NCBI RefSeq assembly: GCF_008124765.1
Contig: NZ_VNHS01000009.1
Coordinates: 124,001-188,000 of the forward strand
Length of the DNA stretch: 64,000 bases
Source: Paenibacillus methanolicus
GTDB lineage: Bacteria; Bacillota; Bacilli; Paenibacillales; Paenibacillaceae
Direction: 5' to 3'
Shown: positions 8,740 through 16,669 of the stretch, in pieces
How the letters are laid out: every line of letters starts with the position of its first letter
Position numbering within the stretch: the stretch's first letter is position 1
Made by a program: the position numbers and the translations under genes
Notes under the pieces: generated by a model
What the model saw: the letters and a program-made list of their open reading frames with translations, nothing else
What the model was told of the DNA's origin: nothing
The model's database searches: none

Positions 8740-10008
8740 GTGTCTAATCCAGCTGTATCGAAGAAAAGCCCTGGCATTCTGAGCAATCCGTTCATCCGCA
8801 CGGCCATGCTGTCGCATATGATGCTGCAAATCGGCATTTGGGTGAGAAATTTCTCCGTCCTGCTCTATGTGACGGAGAGGACGGATCAAGATCCGGTCGC
8901 GGTCTCGCTTATTTCGGTGGCGGAATTCGCCCCCATCTTTATCTTCTCGTTCATCGGCGGCACGTTCGCCGATCGGTGGCGTCCCAAACGAACGATGGTC
9001 GGCTGCGATCTGCTGTCCGCCTTTTCCGTGTGCGCGGTGCTGCTCACCTTGGCGTTCGAAGTATGGGAGGCGGTGTACTTCGCCACTTTCGTCTCGGCGG
9101 TACTGTCGCAATTCTCGCAGCCGTCAATGATGAAATTGTTCAAGCGCCAAGTGCCGCCGGAGCAGCAGCAGGGCGCGATGGCAATGACGCAGACGCTGAC
9201 CGGGGTGTTCATGGTGCTCGGACCCGCGATGGGCGGGGCGATCTACGGCGCATTCGGAATCGAGGCGTCGCTGGGCTTCACCGGCGCGGCATTCCTGGCC
9301 TCGGCCCTCATCCTGCTGCGTCTGCCGAAGGACGACGCGCCGGCGTCGGCGGGCGGGCAGCGGCGCCGGTTCTCGGCGGAACTGGGCGACGGGTTCCGGT
9401 ACGTGCTGCGCAACAAGGTGCTCCGGACGCTTAGCATCACGTTCGCGATGGTCGGTCTATCGAGCGGCATCGCGAACACGCTCGGCATCTTCGTCGTGAC
9501 CGATTTGCTCGGCAAGCCGGAATCGTTCGTTCAATACTTCCAGATGGCGAACGGCGCCGCGGTGCTGGCAGGCGGGATTTCCGTGGCATTCTTGGCGAAG
9601 AAAATGTCGCCGCCGCAAATGCTGTTGTTGGCGCTCGCGTTCGATGCGGCGGCCTTGATCGGCATGGGGTATTCGACGATCACGGGGCTTACGCTCGCTT
9701 TGAATGCCGTGGCGGGTTTCTTCTTCCCCGTCATTCAAGTGGCGATCAGCACGATGATGATTCGATGGACGGAAGGAGCTTTCATGGGGCGCGTCGGCGG
9801 GGTCATGATGCCGATGTTCACCGGCACGATGGTGCTGATGATGGCGGTCAGCGGGCCGCTGCTCCACGTGTTCTCGCTAGGCACGATGGCCATTATCTCT
9901 GGCGCGTTCATGTTGGCCGGCGGCATGCTGCAATTCGCGATCATGAAAGAGCGCGCGCCTTCGTCCGCGCAGCAGGGGCCGGCGTCGCCGACATCTTCGG
10001 CCGTTTAG
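8740..10008 (+). CDS. MFS transporter, MFS_3 (EntS-like) efflux type
   Basis: A 422-residue, roughly twelve-segment transporter. It has SNPFIRTAMLSHMMLQIGIWVRNFS at the first segment, FADRWRPKRTM between segments 2 and 3 (MFS motif A), and AMAMTQTLTGVFMVLGPAMGGAIYG typical of the MFS_3/EntS group that exports drugs or siderophores. GTG 8740 follows GAAGGGAG with 9-base spacing. It lies 39 bases after the GIY-YIG gene, so the two may be co-transcribed. The terminator at 10033 closes the unit. No siderophore genes are nearby, so a general efflux role is more likely. Confidence 0.88.
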   Translation: MSNPAVSKKSPGILSNPFIRTAMLSHMMLQIGIWVRNFSVLLYVTERTDQDPVAVSLISVAEFAPIFIFSFIGGTFADRWRPKRTMVGCDLLSAFSVCAVLLTLAFEVWEAVYFATFVSAVLSQFSQPSMMKLFKRQVPPEQQQGAMAMTQTLTGVFMVLGPAMGGAIYGAFGIEASLGFTGAAFLASALILLRLPKDDAPASAGGQRRRFSAELGDGFRYVLRNKVLRTLSITFAMVGLSSGIANTLGIFVVTDLLGKPESFVQYFQMANGAAVLAGGISVAFLAKKMSPPQMLLLALAFDAAALIGMGYSTITGLTLALNAVAGFFFPVIQVAISTMMIRWTEGAFMGRVGGVMMPMFTGTMVLMMAVSGPLLHVFSLGTMAIISGAFMLAGGMLQFAIMKERAPSSAQQGPASPTSSAV

Positions 10009-10032
10009 CAGACGCCGATCTGCATCCATCGC

Positions 10033-10070
10033 AAAGGGCTATCCTCGGGGATAGCCCTTTTTTCTTTTTC
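10033..10070 (+). terminator. Intrinsic terminator after the MFS_3 transporter
   Basis: Perfect 12-bp stem AAAGGGCTATCC (10033-10044) / GGATAGCCCTTT (10049-10060) with a TCGG loop, running into a T-rich tract. Confidence 0.95.
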
Positions 10071-10164
10071 ATCTGGAAAAAACTGTTTCTTATCAGGGAC
10101 CGGCGATCGTCCGATATTTTATCCATCATCTAGAACCTACATCCAGAGAAGGAGACAAGCGATT

Positions 10165-11214
10165 ATGAAACGTGTACGCCCCTCGGTGTTAATGGCCGGC
10201 ATCGCGCTGCTGATGCTAACGGCCGGGTGCTCGGGAGCCGCGAATACCCCGTCCACTGACGAACAGAAGCAGTTGATCGGTCTCTCGATCCACAATCTGA
10301 TCGACGAACGCTGGCAGCGCGACCGCGACATGTTCGAAGGCAAGGCGTCCGGACTTGGAGCGGACGTGGTCACGGTCGAGGCGGGCGGCGACGAGCAGAA
10401 GCAGCTGAGTCAGATCGATGAGCTGCTCGAACAGAACATCGACGTGCTGGTGGTCGTAGCCCAGAATACGGAGAACATGAAGTCCGCCGTCGACAAGGCG
10501 CGCGCCAAAGGCGTGAAGGTGCTTTCCTACGCGCGCCTCATGAAGAACGCCGACGTTGATTTTTACGTGTCGATCGACAACGTGAAGGCCGGCGAGATGC
10601 AGGCGGAAGAGATCCTGAAGCTGGCGCCGACGGGGAATTACGCTTATATCGGCGGAGGCGATACGGATAACAACGCCGTGCTGCTGCGCGACGGATCGAT
10701 GAACGTGCTGAAAGCAAACAGCGGCATTACGCTCGTTGGCGACGAATACTCGAAGGATTGGAACCCGGACGAAGCGCTCAAACATATGCGGGCGATGCTT
10801 GCGAAGACGGGCGGCAACATCCAAGGCGTCGTGGCGGCGAACGACGGCACGGCCGGCGCGGCGATTCAGGCGCTAGCCGAATACGGTCTGGACGGCAAAG
10901 TGCCGGTATCCGGCCAAGACGCCGAGCTGGCTGCGCTGCAGCGCGTCGCGGCCGGCAAACAGGCGATGACGATTTACTTGCCGATCGAGAACATGGTCAC
11001 CGCGACGGTAGAGGCGGCGGTCGAGCTGTCGCAAGGCAAGGAACCGGCGGCGAATAACAAGGTGCCGAACGGGTTGAAGGACGTGCCGTCCAATCTGCTG
11101 GAGCCGGTCATCGTGACGAAGGCGAATTTGAAGGAAACGGTTATCGATTCCGGATTCGCGCAGCTAGAGGACGTCTACAAGGATATCCCGAAGGACCAGT
11201 GGCCGGCTTCCTAA
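10165..11214 (+). CDS. Sugar-binding lipoprotein, XylF/ribose-binding type, paired with a chemoreceptor
   Basis: A 349-residue exported lipoprotein: basic start, hydrophobic core and lipobox LTAGC with Cys22 as the lipidation site. The rest matches type I periplasmic-binding proteins (GLSIHNLIDERWQRDRDMFEG, IDVLVVVAQN, GVVAANDGTAGAAIQAL, VSGQDAE) and looks closest to D-xylose-binding XylF. No ABC ATPase or permease is adjacent. Instead a methyl-accepting chemotaxis protein starts 41 bases downstream. The binding protein may therefore present sugar to the receptor rather than to a transporter, or serve a transporter encoded elsewhere. AGAAGGAGA precedes ATG 10165. Confidence 0.87.
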   Translation: MKRVRPSVLMAGIALLMLTAGCSGAANTPSTDEQKQLIGLSIHNLIDERWQRDRDMFEGKASGLGADVVTVEAGGDEQKQLSQIDELLEQNIDVLVVVAQNTENMKSAVDKARAKGVKVLSYARLMKNADVDFYVSIDNVKAGEMQAEEILKLAPTGNYAYIGGGDTDNNAVLLRDGSMNVLKANSGITLVGDEYSKDWNPDEALKHMRAMLAKTGGNIQGVVAANDGTAGAAIQALAEYGLDGKVPVSGQDAELAALQRVAAGKQAMTIYLPIENMVTATVEAAVELSQGKEPAANNKVPNGLKDVPSNLLEPVIVTKANLKETVIDSGFAQLEDVYKDIPKDQWPAS

Positions 11215-11255
11215 ACATCCGGATGCATCACAACACAGACAGGAGCTGACAACCT

Positions 11256-12959
11256 ATGAGATTCACCATCCGGGCCAAATTGTTCAGCGGCTTCCTTGCC
11301 TGCGTCTGCTTGCTTCTGATCGGAAGCATAACGGGACTCTTGCAGATGAACGGTCTTGGCGCCACGGTTACGAACGTGACCGGCACGAATTTGCAAAGCG
11401 TAATTCTCATTAACGATATGGGATTGTCGATGAAAAGCATGGAGAACAGCCTTCTCCAAATGATGAGCAGTACCAAATACAGCGAGCTGCAGACGCTGAA
11501 GGCGTCCGTGCTCGAAGAGCAGAAGAAGATGGAAGCGCTGCAGAACCAGTATGCGGGGTTGGCGCAAGACGAGTCGATGAAGCGCGACTACTTCCAATTC
11601 GGCAGCGACTGGGAAGCATTCTCGGCGCAGCTGCCTTCGCTGGTGAAGAGCCTGGAGTCGACGAACAAGGCCGATATCCCGGTCAGAACCGTCAACTACA
11701 TGAAATATTTGAGCAAAAAAGCGGGCGAATCGGTGAAAAGCCTCGTCGAGGTGAACCGCGCCCAAGCCACTTCCGAGGCGGCGAACGCCCAGAAGACGCT
11801 CAGTTCCGGCAAGACGATCGTCCTTGTGATGGCGGTAGCGGGCTTGGTGCTCGCCATGGTCGTCGCGACGTGGATCTCGATGCTGATCGGCGGCGCGATC
11901 GGGAAGATGAAGAGCTACGTTTCCCAGGTCGCGCTGGGCGATCTGACGGCGGTGCCGCCGGTGATCAAGACGCGCGACGAAATTAGCGATCTGGCCGAGC
12001 ATATGAAGCTGCTCTCGGCGAGCTTGCGCGAGAAGCTGTCGAACGTGATCTTGGGCTCGCAGCAGCTGGCCGCCACGTCGGAGCAGCTGACCGCGTCCGC
12101 CGAGCAGACGGCCAAGTCGACCGAGACGATTACGCTCGCGGTGCAGGAGATCGCGCAGGGAGCCGAGCAGCAGGTGAGCACGATTCTGAAATCGATCGAC
12201 TCGTCGGAGCAGCTGACCGCAAGCGTCGATCATGTCAACGAATCGCTCGGCGAAGTATCCGCTACCTCGAATCAAGCGATCAAGATGACCGAACGCGGCA
12301 ATACCGTTATCGCGCAGTCGGTCGCCCAGATCGACGTTATCGCCAGCAAAGTGACGTCCTCCTCGGAGTACGTGTTCTCGCTCGGCCAGAAATCCGAGCA
12401 AATCGGCAGCATCGTCTCCGTGATCTCGGGCATCGCCGCCCAGACGAACATGCTCGCGCTGAACGCGGCGATCGAAGCGGCGCGCTCCGGCGTGCACGGC
12501 CGCGGCTTCGCGGTCGTCGCGGAGGAAGTGCGCAAGCTGGCGGTCCAGTCCAGCGGCGCCGCCAGCCAGATTTCGGGACTCATCCAAGATATTCAAAGCC
12601 AGATTCACCACGCGATTCACGCGATGGAGCAAGGCAACGACGCGGTGAGGGAAGGCATGGTCATCATCGGCGACGCCGGTTCCGCCTTCGAGCAGATCCG
12701 CGCATCCATCGTCGCGATGGACGGCCGCTCGCAGGGAGCGGTGCGCGACGCGCACGCGATCCGCGAGGAGACGAACCAAGTGGCGGCCGATCTGGCCACG
12801 ATCTCCCGGGTGGCGCAGACCGCATCCCGCCATACGCAAGGCGTCGCGGCGTCCGCGCAAGAGCAGAACGCCACGATGGAGGAGATAGCGGCCGCCTCGG
12901 CGATGCTCGCGAGGTTGGCCGAAGATTTGCAGGACGCGCTCTCGACGTTCAAGCTGTAG
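11256..12959 (+). CDS. Methyl-accepting chemotaxis protein (paired with XylF-like lipoprotein)
   Basis: A 567-residue transmembrane chemoreceptor. TM1 is at about residues 9-30, an extracytoplasmic four-helix-type sensor at about 31-186, TM2 at about 187-210, then a HAMP domain and a long signalling coiled coil. The conserved hairpin tip [18 protein letters not shown] contacts CheA/CheW. It signals to the flagellar motor. It shares an operon with the sugar-binding lipoprotein upstream (AGGAGCTG before ATG 11256) and is closed by a terminator, so a two-gene sugar-taxis unit is the natural reading. The xylose identity of the ligand is an inference from the XylF resemblance. Confidence 0.92.
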   Translation: MRFTIRAKLFSGFLACVCLLLIGSITGLLQMNGLGATVTNVTGTNLQSVILINDMGLSMKSMENSLLQMMSSTKYSELQTLKASVLEEQKKMEALQNQYAGLAQDESMKRDYFQFGSDWEAFSAQLPSLVKSLESTNKADIPVRTVNYMKYLSKKAGESVKSLVEVNRAQATSEAANAQKTLSSGKTIVLVMAVAGLVLAMVVATWISMLIGGAIGKMKSYVSQVALGDLTAVPPVIKTRDEISDLAEHMKLLSASLREKLSNVILGSQQLAATSEQLTASAEQTAKSTETITLAVQEIAQGAEQQVSTILKSIDSSEQLTASVDHVNESLGEVSATSNQAIKMTERGNTVIAQSVAQIDVIASKVTSSSEYVFSLGQKSEQIGSIVSVISGIAAQTNMLALNAAIEAARSGVHGRGFAVVAEEVRKLAVQSSGAASQISGLIQDIQSQIHHAIHAMEQGNDAVREGMVIIGDAGSAFEQIRASIVAMDGRSQGAVRDAHAIREETNQVAADLATISRVAQTASRHTQGVAASAQEQNATMEEIAAASAMLARLAEDLQDALSTFKL

Positions 12960-13010
12960 ATTGGACGCGGGTTGACGTCGCAGCCCGATAACCTCGCCAA
13001 TCCGTAAAGA

Positions 13011-13045
13011 AGCCCTCTTGTCCGTCGGGACAGGAGGGCTTTTTT
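13011..13045 (+). terminator. Intrinsic terminator after the chemoreceptor
   Basis: 13-bp stem AGCCCTCTTGTCC / GGACAGGAGGGCT with one G-T pair, 4-nt loop, then a run of Ts. Confidence 0.95.
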
Positions 13046-13181
13046 GGCGAGCGGCAGCATCTCGCCTCCTCTTCGCTTTCAGCGAACTTCAACTATACCC
13101 AAATTCTACCATGCAGCATCGCATCCGCCGTGTGATAATGGAATTCAAACGGAAGCGATCCCATGATAGAGGAGAAGATGA

Positions 13182-14177
13182 ATGCCAACATTTACGATTC
13201 GAAAAATGCGCCAGCCCGAGGATTTCGCCGCCGCGGCGCAGCTGCTCAATTGCGTCAACTCGGAGCCGACGACGGCCGAGCGTCTGGAAGAAGAAGAGAA
13301 ACAAATTCCGCCGGGTCAGCTCCATTACGACGATCAAGGCCGTCTGATGGGCTGGGACCGTCCGCAATGGGTGGCGGAAGACGAACGAGGAACGGTCATC
13401 GCGTACGCGATCGCATGGCGCGCGCCGTGGACGGAGCCGGGCGGGCTGATTCAGACGCTTGTCGTGCATCCGGACCATCGCGGCTCGGGCGTCGGCGGCG
13501 CGCTGCACGACGCGCTGCTCGGGTGGGCGGAGGAAGTGAAGGCTTCCCGGTTGATCGACTACGGCGTGCGGGAGACGGACGAGGCGTCGATCGCGTTCGC
13601 CGAACGCCGGGGATACGCGAAGGACCGGCATTCGTTCGAGTCCGTGCTGGAGCTGGCCTCGTTCGACGACGGCCGGTTCGAGGACGCGATCCAAGCGGCG
13701 GAGCAGAGCGGCATCCGATTCATAACGTTCGCCGATGAGCCGGCGGAAGAAGCGAGCGAGCGGAAGCTGCATGAGCTGTACAAGGCGACGCATCCGGACA
13801 TTCCGGGCTACGCCGGGGACTACCCATGGTTCGAGGAATGGAAGAAGTGGAGCCTCGACCCGCCGGGCTTCCGTCCGGAATGGATCCACCTCGCCATGGA
13901 CGGCGATCGCTACGTCGGCGTCGTCACGCTGCACCAGAATGAGCGGACAGGAGCGATGTATCACGACTACACGTGCGTGCTGCCGGAATATCGCGGCCGG
14001 CGGCTCGCGCTCGCGCTGAAGGTGCTTGCCGCCCGGACGGCCCGCGATCACGGCGTTCCTTACCTGCGGACGCACAACGATTCGATGAACGCGCCGATGC
14101 TGCGGATCAACCGGGATCTGCTGGGCTTCCGGGCGGAGCCCGGGCTGTACAAGATGATCCGGGAACTGCGCGCGTAG
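13182..14177 (+). CDS. Tandem GNAT N-acetyltransferase
   Basis: A 331-residue protein made of two GNAT folds. The first (about 1-155) has the acetyl-CoA pyrophosphate loop VHPDHRGSGVGGAL. The second (about 175-331) has the weaker loop VLPEYRGRRLALALK and lacks the full Q/RxxGxG/A pattern, so it may have lost cofactor binding. Such double-GNAT proteins acetylate amino groups of small molecules or proteins; the substrate here is unknown. AGAGGAGA lies 8-15 bases before ATG 13182. It stands alone, with a likely terminator about 150 bases downstream. Confidence 0.85.
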   Translation: MPTFTIRKMRQPEDFAAAAQLLNCVNSEPTTAERLEEEEKQIPPGQLHYDDQGRLMGWDRPQWVAEDERGTVIAYAIAWRAPWTEPGGLIQTLVVHPDHRGSGVGGALHDALLGWAEEVKASRLIDYGVRETDEASIAFAERRGYAKDRHSFESVLELASFDDGRFEDAIQAAEQSGIRFITFADEPAEEASERKLHELYKATHPDIPGYAGDYPWFEEWKKWSLDPPGFRPEWIHLAMDGDRYVGVVTLHQNERTGAMYHDYTCVLPEYRGRRLALALKVLAARTARDHGVPYLRTHNDSMNAPMLRINRDLLGFRAEPGLYKMIRELRA

Positions 14178-14326
14178 ATTTGGCCGGATGACAGAGTCGG
14201 CGGAAGGCGAAAGCAGCCGCCGATGGCAGAGCGGATAGCACGGTCCAAGGGATTTCCGGCACGACGGCTAAATGGGGAAGCAATAGCCGGGAACGGATGG
14301 CGGTAATGGAACATAGGTAGGCAACG

Positions 14327-14375
14327 AACACGGGCTGCAGCCGCGAATGACGCGGATGGCGGTCCGTGTTTTTTT
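14327..14375 (+). terminator. Terminator-like hairpin before the ECF sigma region
   Basis: AACACGG (14327-14333) pairs with CCGTGTT (14364-14370), an inner CCGCG/CGCGG extends the stem, and seven Ts follow. It separates the GNAT gene from the sigma-factor operon. The remainder of 14178-14406 holds nothing else I can name. Confidence 0.8.
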
Positions 14376-14406
14376 GTATTGTGCTCAGTTGGAATCGGAG
14401 GATAAA

Positions 14407-14427
14407 ATGGAATTCGTGCCCAGATGA
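14407..14427 (+). other. Possible six-codon leader ORF overlapping an in-frame ATG of the sigma gene
   Basis: GGAGG six bases upstream of ATG 14407 opens a six-codon frame (MEFVPR) whose TGA overlaps an ATG at 14424 that is in frame with the sigma factor. A transcript starting upstream could therefore make a sigma variant about 35 residues longer by coupled translation. Speculative. Confidence 0.25.
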
Positions 14428-14482
14428 GAGATTCGGTGGAATCTATCGTTCGGATAAGTCTACAAAATATTTTCGGGAATAA

Positions 14483-14510
14483 GGGAACTATTTTCCAACG
14501 CTTCCGTCTA
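14483..14510 (+). promoter_or_regulatory. ECF-sigma-type promoter of the sigma/sensor operon
   Basis: GGGAAC (14483-14488), exactly 16 bases, then CGTCTA (14505-14510). This has the AAC -35 and CGTC -10 signature of extracytoplasmic-function sigma promoters and lies immediately before the sigma gene, as expected for positive autoregulation. Transcription would start near 14517, close to the GAGGTGA ribosome binding site, giving a very short leader. Confidence 0.75.
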
Positions 14511-14528
14511 CTTGCCGAGGTGAACGAG

Positions 14529-15116
14529 TTGCAATTCGAATTTTTGAAGCATGTCACGGGCGGACTGGACCGCGATGCGGTGCTGGGCGAGCTGATGCGG
14601 GAATACGGCAAGGACGTGTGGAATTTCTCGTTCTTCCTGACGCGCAGGCGCGAGCTGGCCGACGACATCGCGCAGGACGCGTTCGTGAAAGTATACGAGC
14701 GGCTGTACGATTTCCGCGGCCAATCCTCCGTCCGCACGTGGCTGCTGGCCATTACGCGCAATACGGCGATCGACGCGCTTCGTTCGTCGTGGCTGAAGCG
14801 GGTCATTCTGCAGCCGGGTCGGATCGAGCGATTCGCATCTCCGTCCGCCGAGCAGGAGACGATGCGGCGGCTGGAAGCGGACGAGTTATGGGATTCGGTG
14901 CTGGACCTGCCGCGCAAGCTGCGGGAGGTGCTGCTGCTAAGCTGCCACTACGGGCAATCGATGCGCGAGATCGCGGAGCTGCTCGGCATCTCCGAGGGCA
15001 CGGTGAAGTCGCGTCTGCATCGGGCTCGGGCGGCGGTCAACCGGAAGCTGGCGCGCGGCGCCTTCGATGCCGCGGATCGCGCGGCCGACCTTTCAGTAGA
15101 GGAGACGTTGTCATGA
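14529..15116 (+). CDS. ECF-type RNA polymerase sigma factor
   Basis: A 195-residue sigma-70 family factor with only regions 2 and 4. Region 2 (about 20-90) contains RRELADDIAQDAFVKVYERL and RGQSSVRTWLLAITRNTAIDAL. Region 4 (about 125-180) contains LPRKLREVLLLSCHYGQSMREIAELL and the recognition helix GISEGTVKSRLHRARA. TTG 14529 is preferred because GAGGTGA is 6 bases upstream and the ECF promoter ends at 14510. GTG 14520 and ATG 14424 are in-frame alternatives. Its TGA overlaps the ATG of the next gene by four bases, so sigma and the membrane solute-binding protein are translationally coupled. The latter is the obvious candidate regulator. Confidence 0.93.
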   Translation: MQFEFLKHVTGGLDRDAVLGELMREYGKDVWNFSFFLTRRRELADDIAQDAFVKVYERLYDFRGQSSVRTWLLAITRNTAIDALRSSWLKRVILQPGRIERFASPSAEQETMRRLEADELWDSVLDLPRKLREVLLLSCHYGQSMREIAELLGISEGTVKSRLHRARAAVNRKLARGAFDAADRAADLSVEETLS

Positions 15117-16669
15117 CCGAGCGGACGCAGGATTGGCAGAAGCGGCTCCGGGGAGAGCCGCCGATCGAGAACGGATTCACCTCGCAATTAGAACGAAAGG
15201 TGAGGGAGAGGATCCGAATGAAGACGAGAGGGCGGCGCGCGCCGCTGCGGATGGTTGCGGCCGCGATGAGCATCGCGGTGCTCGCCGGCGGCGGATGGTG
15301 GTTCAAGGACGATATACAGGGACTGATGGCGAAGGAAGCGCGGTCCGACGTGCCGGCCGCGCTGCGGAACGATCCGCTGGCGGATACGGCCGTGGAGCTG
15401 AAGGTACAGCAAGATTCGATGTCCAGTTTCCTGTTCGATCATTACGGCAAGAAGATGTTCATCATTCGCCATCCGTCGGTGAGCTTTCGGTCGCTAACCC
15501 CGCCCGCCATGGATGCATCGGGCGACATGGCGAAGTGGACGCAGGCCTTTGAGACGTGGATGGATGAAGCAAGGCCGGACGTGCTGCAGCTGCCGTACAA
15601 CGTGTACGTCGAGTTGGCGGCCAAAGGAAAGCTGCTCTCGCTCGAATCGCGCATCAAGAGCGCGGACGTCGGTCTGGATGCTTATTACGAACCGGTCACC
15701 GAGCTGCTCCGGCTGGGCGGCGGGGGCGAGCTGTACGGACTGTCCGCCAGTTTCGATACGAGCGTCGTGTATATTAACCGGAAGCTGTTCGAGTCCCGGA
15801 ACGTGGCGTTCTCTGCCGAGAGCGGCATGACGGTGGACGAAATCCTGGCGACGGCCGCTCGCTTCGCCGGTACGGGCACGGCCGGATTGTACGGGCAGAG
15901 CGGGGATCAGACGTACAAGATCGTCAATTTCATGGGCGAGACGTCGGGGCTGCAATCGGTCGCGTACCAAGACGGCGCTTGGCGGGCGACGGTCGGCACG
16001 GAGGGCTGGCAGGACATCTGGCGGAAGATGGCCGAAGGGACGAAGACGGGCTGGCTGCGGCATGCCAAGCCGCTCGGGAACAACTATACTTACGACGATC
16101 GGATGAAGCAGGACGCCTTCGCGCAAGGCGAAGCGGCGATGGCAATTGGCGGCGCGGCCTATGCGCATCTGTTGGAGGAATACAAGTCGTTGGGCCAAAT
16201 CCAGGACGATTGGATCGCCGTGCCGATCAAGCCGGCCGACGGTGCGCCGAACCAAGACAGCTTCCTCGCGCCGGGCACCGTCTATGCCGTCAACGCGGCC
16301 TCCGCGAATCAAGAAGCGGCATGGGAGGTCGTGAAGTTCATGGCCGGGCGGGAGTTCGGCAAGAAGCTGCTGACGACCGGCGTCCAATCGGATCTGCTCA
16401 GCAGCCGGTTAGATGTGCTAGGCGCTGATGAACAGAAGCGGTGGGAGGCGTTCTATGCGGGAGCGGCGGATCCGGCGCAAGCCTACAAGCAGCTGACGGC
16501 CGCGAAGCCGAGTTACTGGAGAGCGACCGGCGTGCTCGCCGAAGCGGGCGCGAAGTATATGAAGGCCGTGACCGATGGCGAGCTGACGGCGGCGGAGGCG
16601 CTTGAGCGCATGCAGGCCGAGCTGGATAAAGCGCTTCCCTTTGTCGGATTGGAGGTTACTGACCAGTGA
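15113..16669 (+). CDS. Membrane-tethered extracellular solute-binding protein with short cytoplasmic tail; candidate anti-sigma sensor
   Basis: 518 residues in three parts. A charged cytoplasmic tail spans 1-46 (WQKRLRGEPP, LERKVRERIR), one membrane segment about 47-64, and an extracellular ABC-type family 1 solute-binding domain about 95-515 (LYGLSASFDTSVVYINRKLF, TYDDRMKQDAFAQGEAAMAIGG, AWEVVKFMAG). There is no lipobox, so it is held by the helix with its N-terminus inside, unlike ordinary binding lipoproteins. Its ATG overlaps the sigma stop by 4 bases, and its own stop overlaps the next start by 4. No zinc-anti-sigma HxxxCxxC motif is present. I infer that the tail binds the sigma factor and that the binding domain senses an extracellular glycan or oligosaccharide. 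Confidence 0.85.
   Translation: MTERTQDWQKRLRGEPPIENGFTSQLERKVRERIRMKTRGRRAPLRMVAAAMSIAVLAGGGWWFKDDIQGLMAKEARSDVPAALRNDPLADTAVELKVQQDSMSSFLFDHYGKKMFIIRHPSVSFRSLTPPAMDASGDMAKWTQAFETWMDEARPDVLQLPYNVYVELAAKGKLLSLESRIKSADVGLDAYYEPVTELLRLGGGGELYGLSASFDTSVVYINRKLFESRNVAFSAESGMTVDEILATAARFAGTGTAGLYGQSGDQTYKIVNFMGETSGLQSVAYQDGAWRATVGTEGWQDIWRKMAEGTKTGWLRHAKPLGNNYTYDDRMKQDAFAQGEAAMAIGGAAYAHLLEEYKSLGQIQDDWIAVPIKPADGAPNQDSFLAPGTVYAVNAASANQEAAWEVVKFMAGREFGKKLLTTGVQSDLLSSRLDVLGADEQKRWEAFYAGAADPAQAYKQLTAAKPSYWRATGVLAEAGAKYMKAVTDGELTAAEALERMQAELDKALPFVGLEVTDQ

Noticed and set aside
11211..12860. 549-codon minus-strand frame across the first chemoreceptor
   Set aside because: It is the reverse of a well-supported chemoreceptor. 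Its Arg/His/Asp-rich low-complexity translation shows codon shadowing.
14618..15112. Upstream in-frame extension of the membrane binding-protein gene
   Set aside because: It would overlap nearly the whole sigma gene. ATG 15113 has AGAGGAGA upstream and an exact 4-base overlap with the sigma stop.
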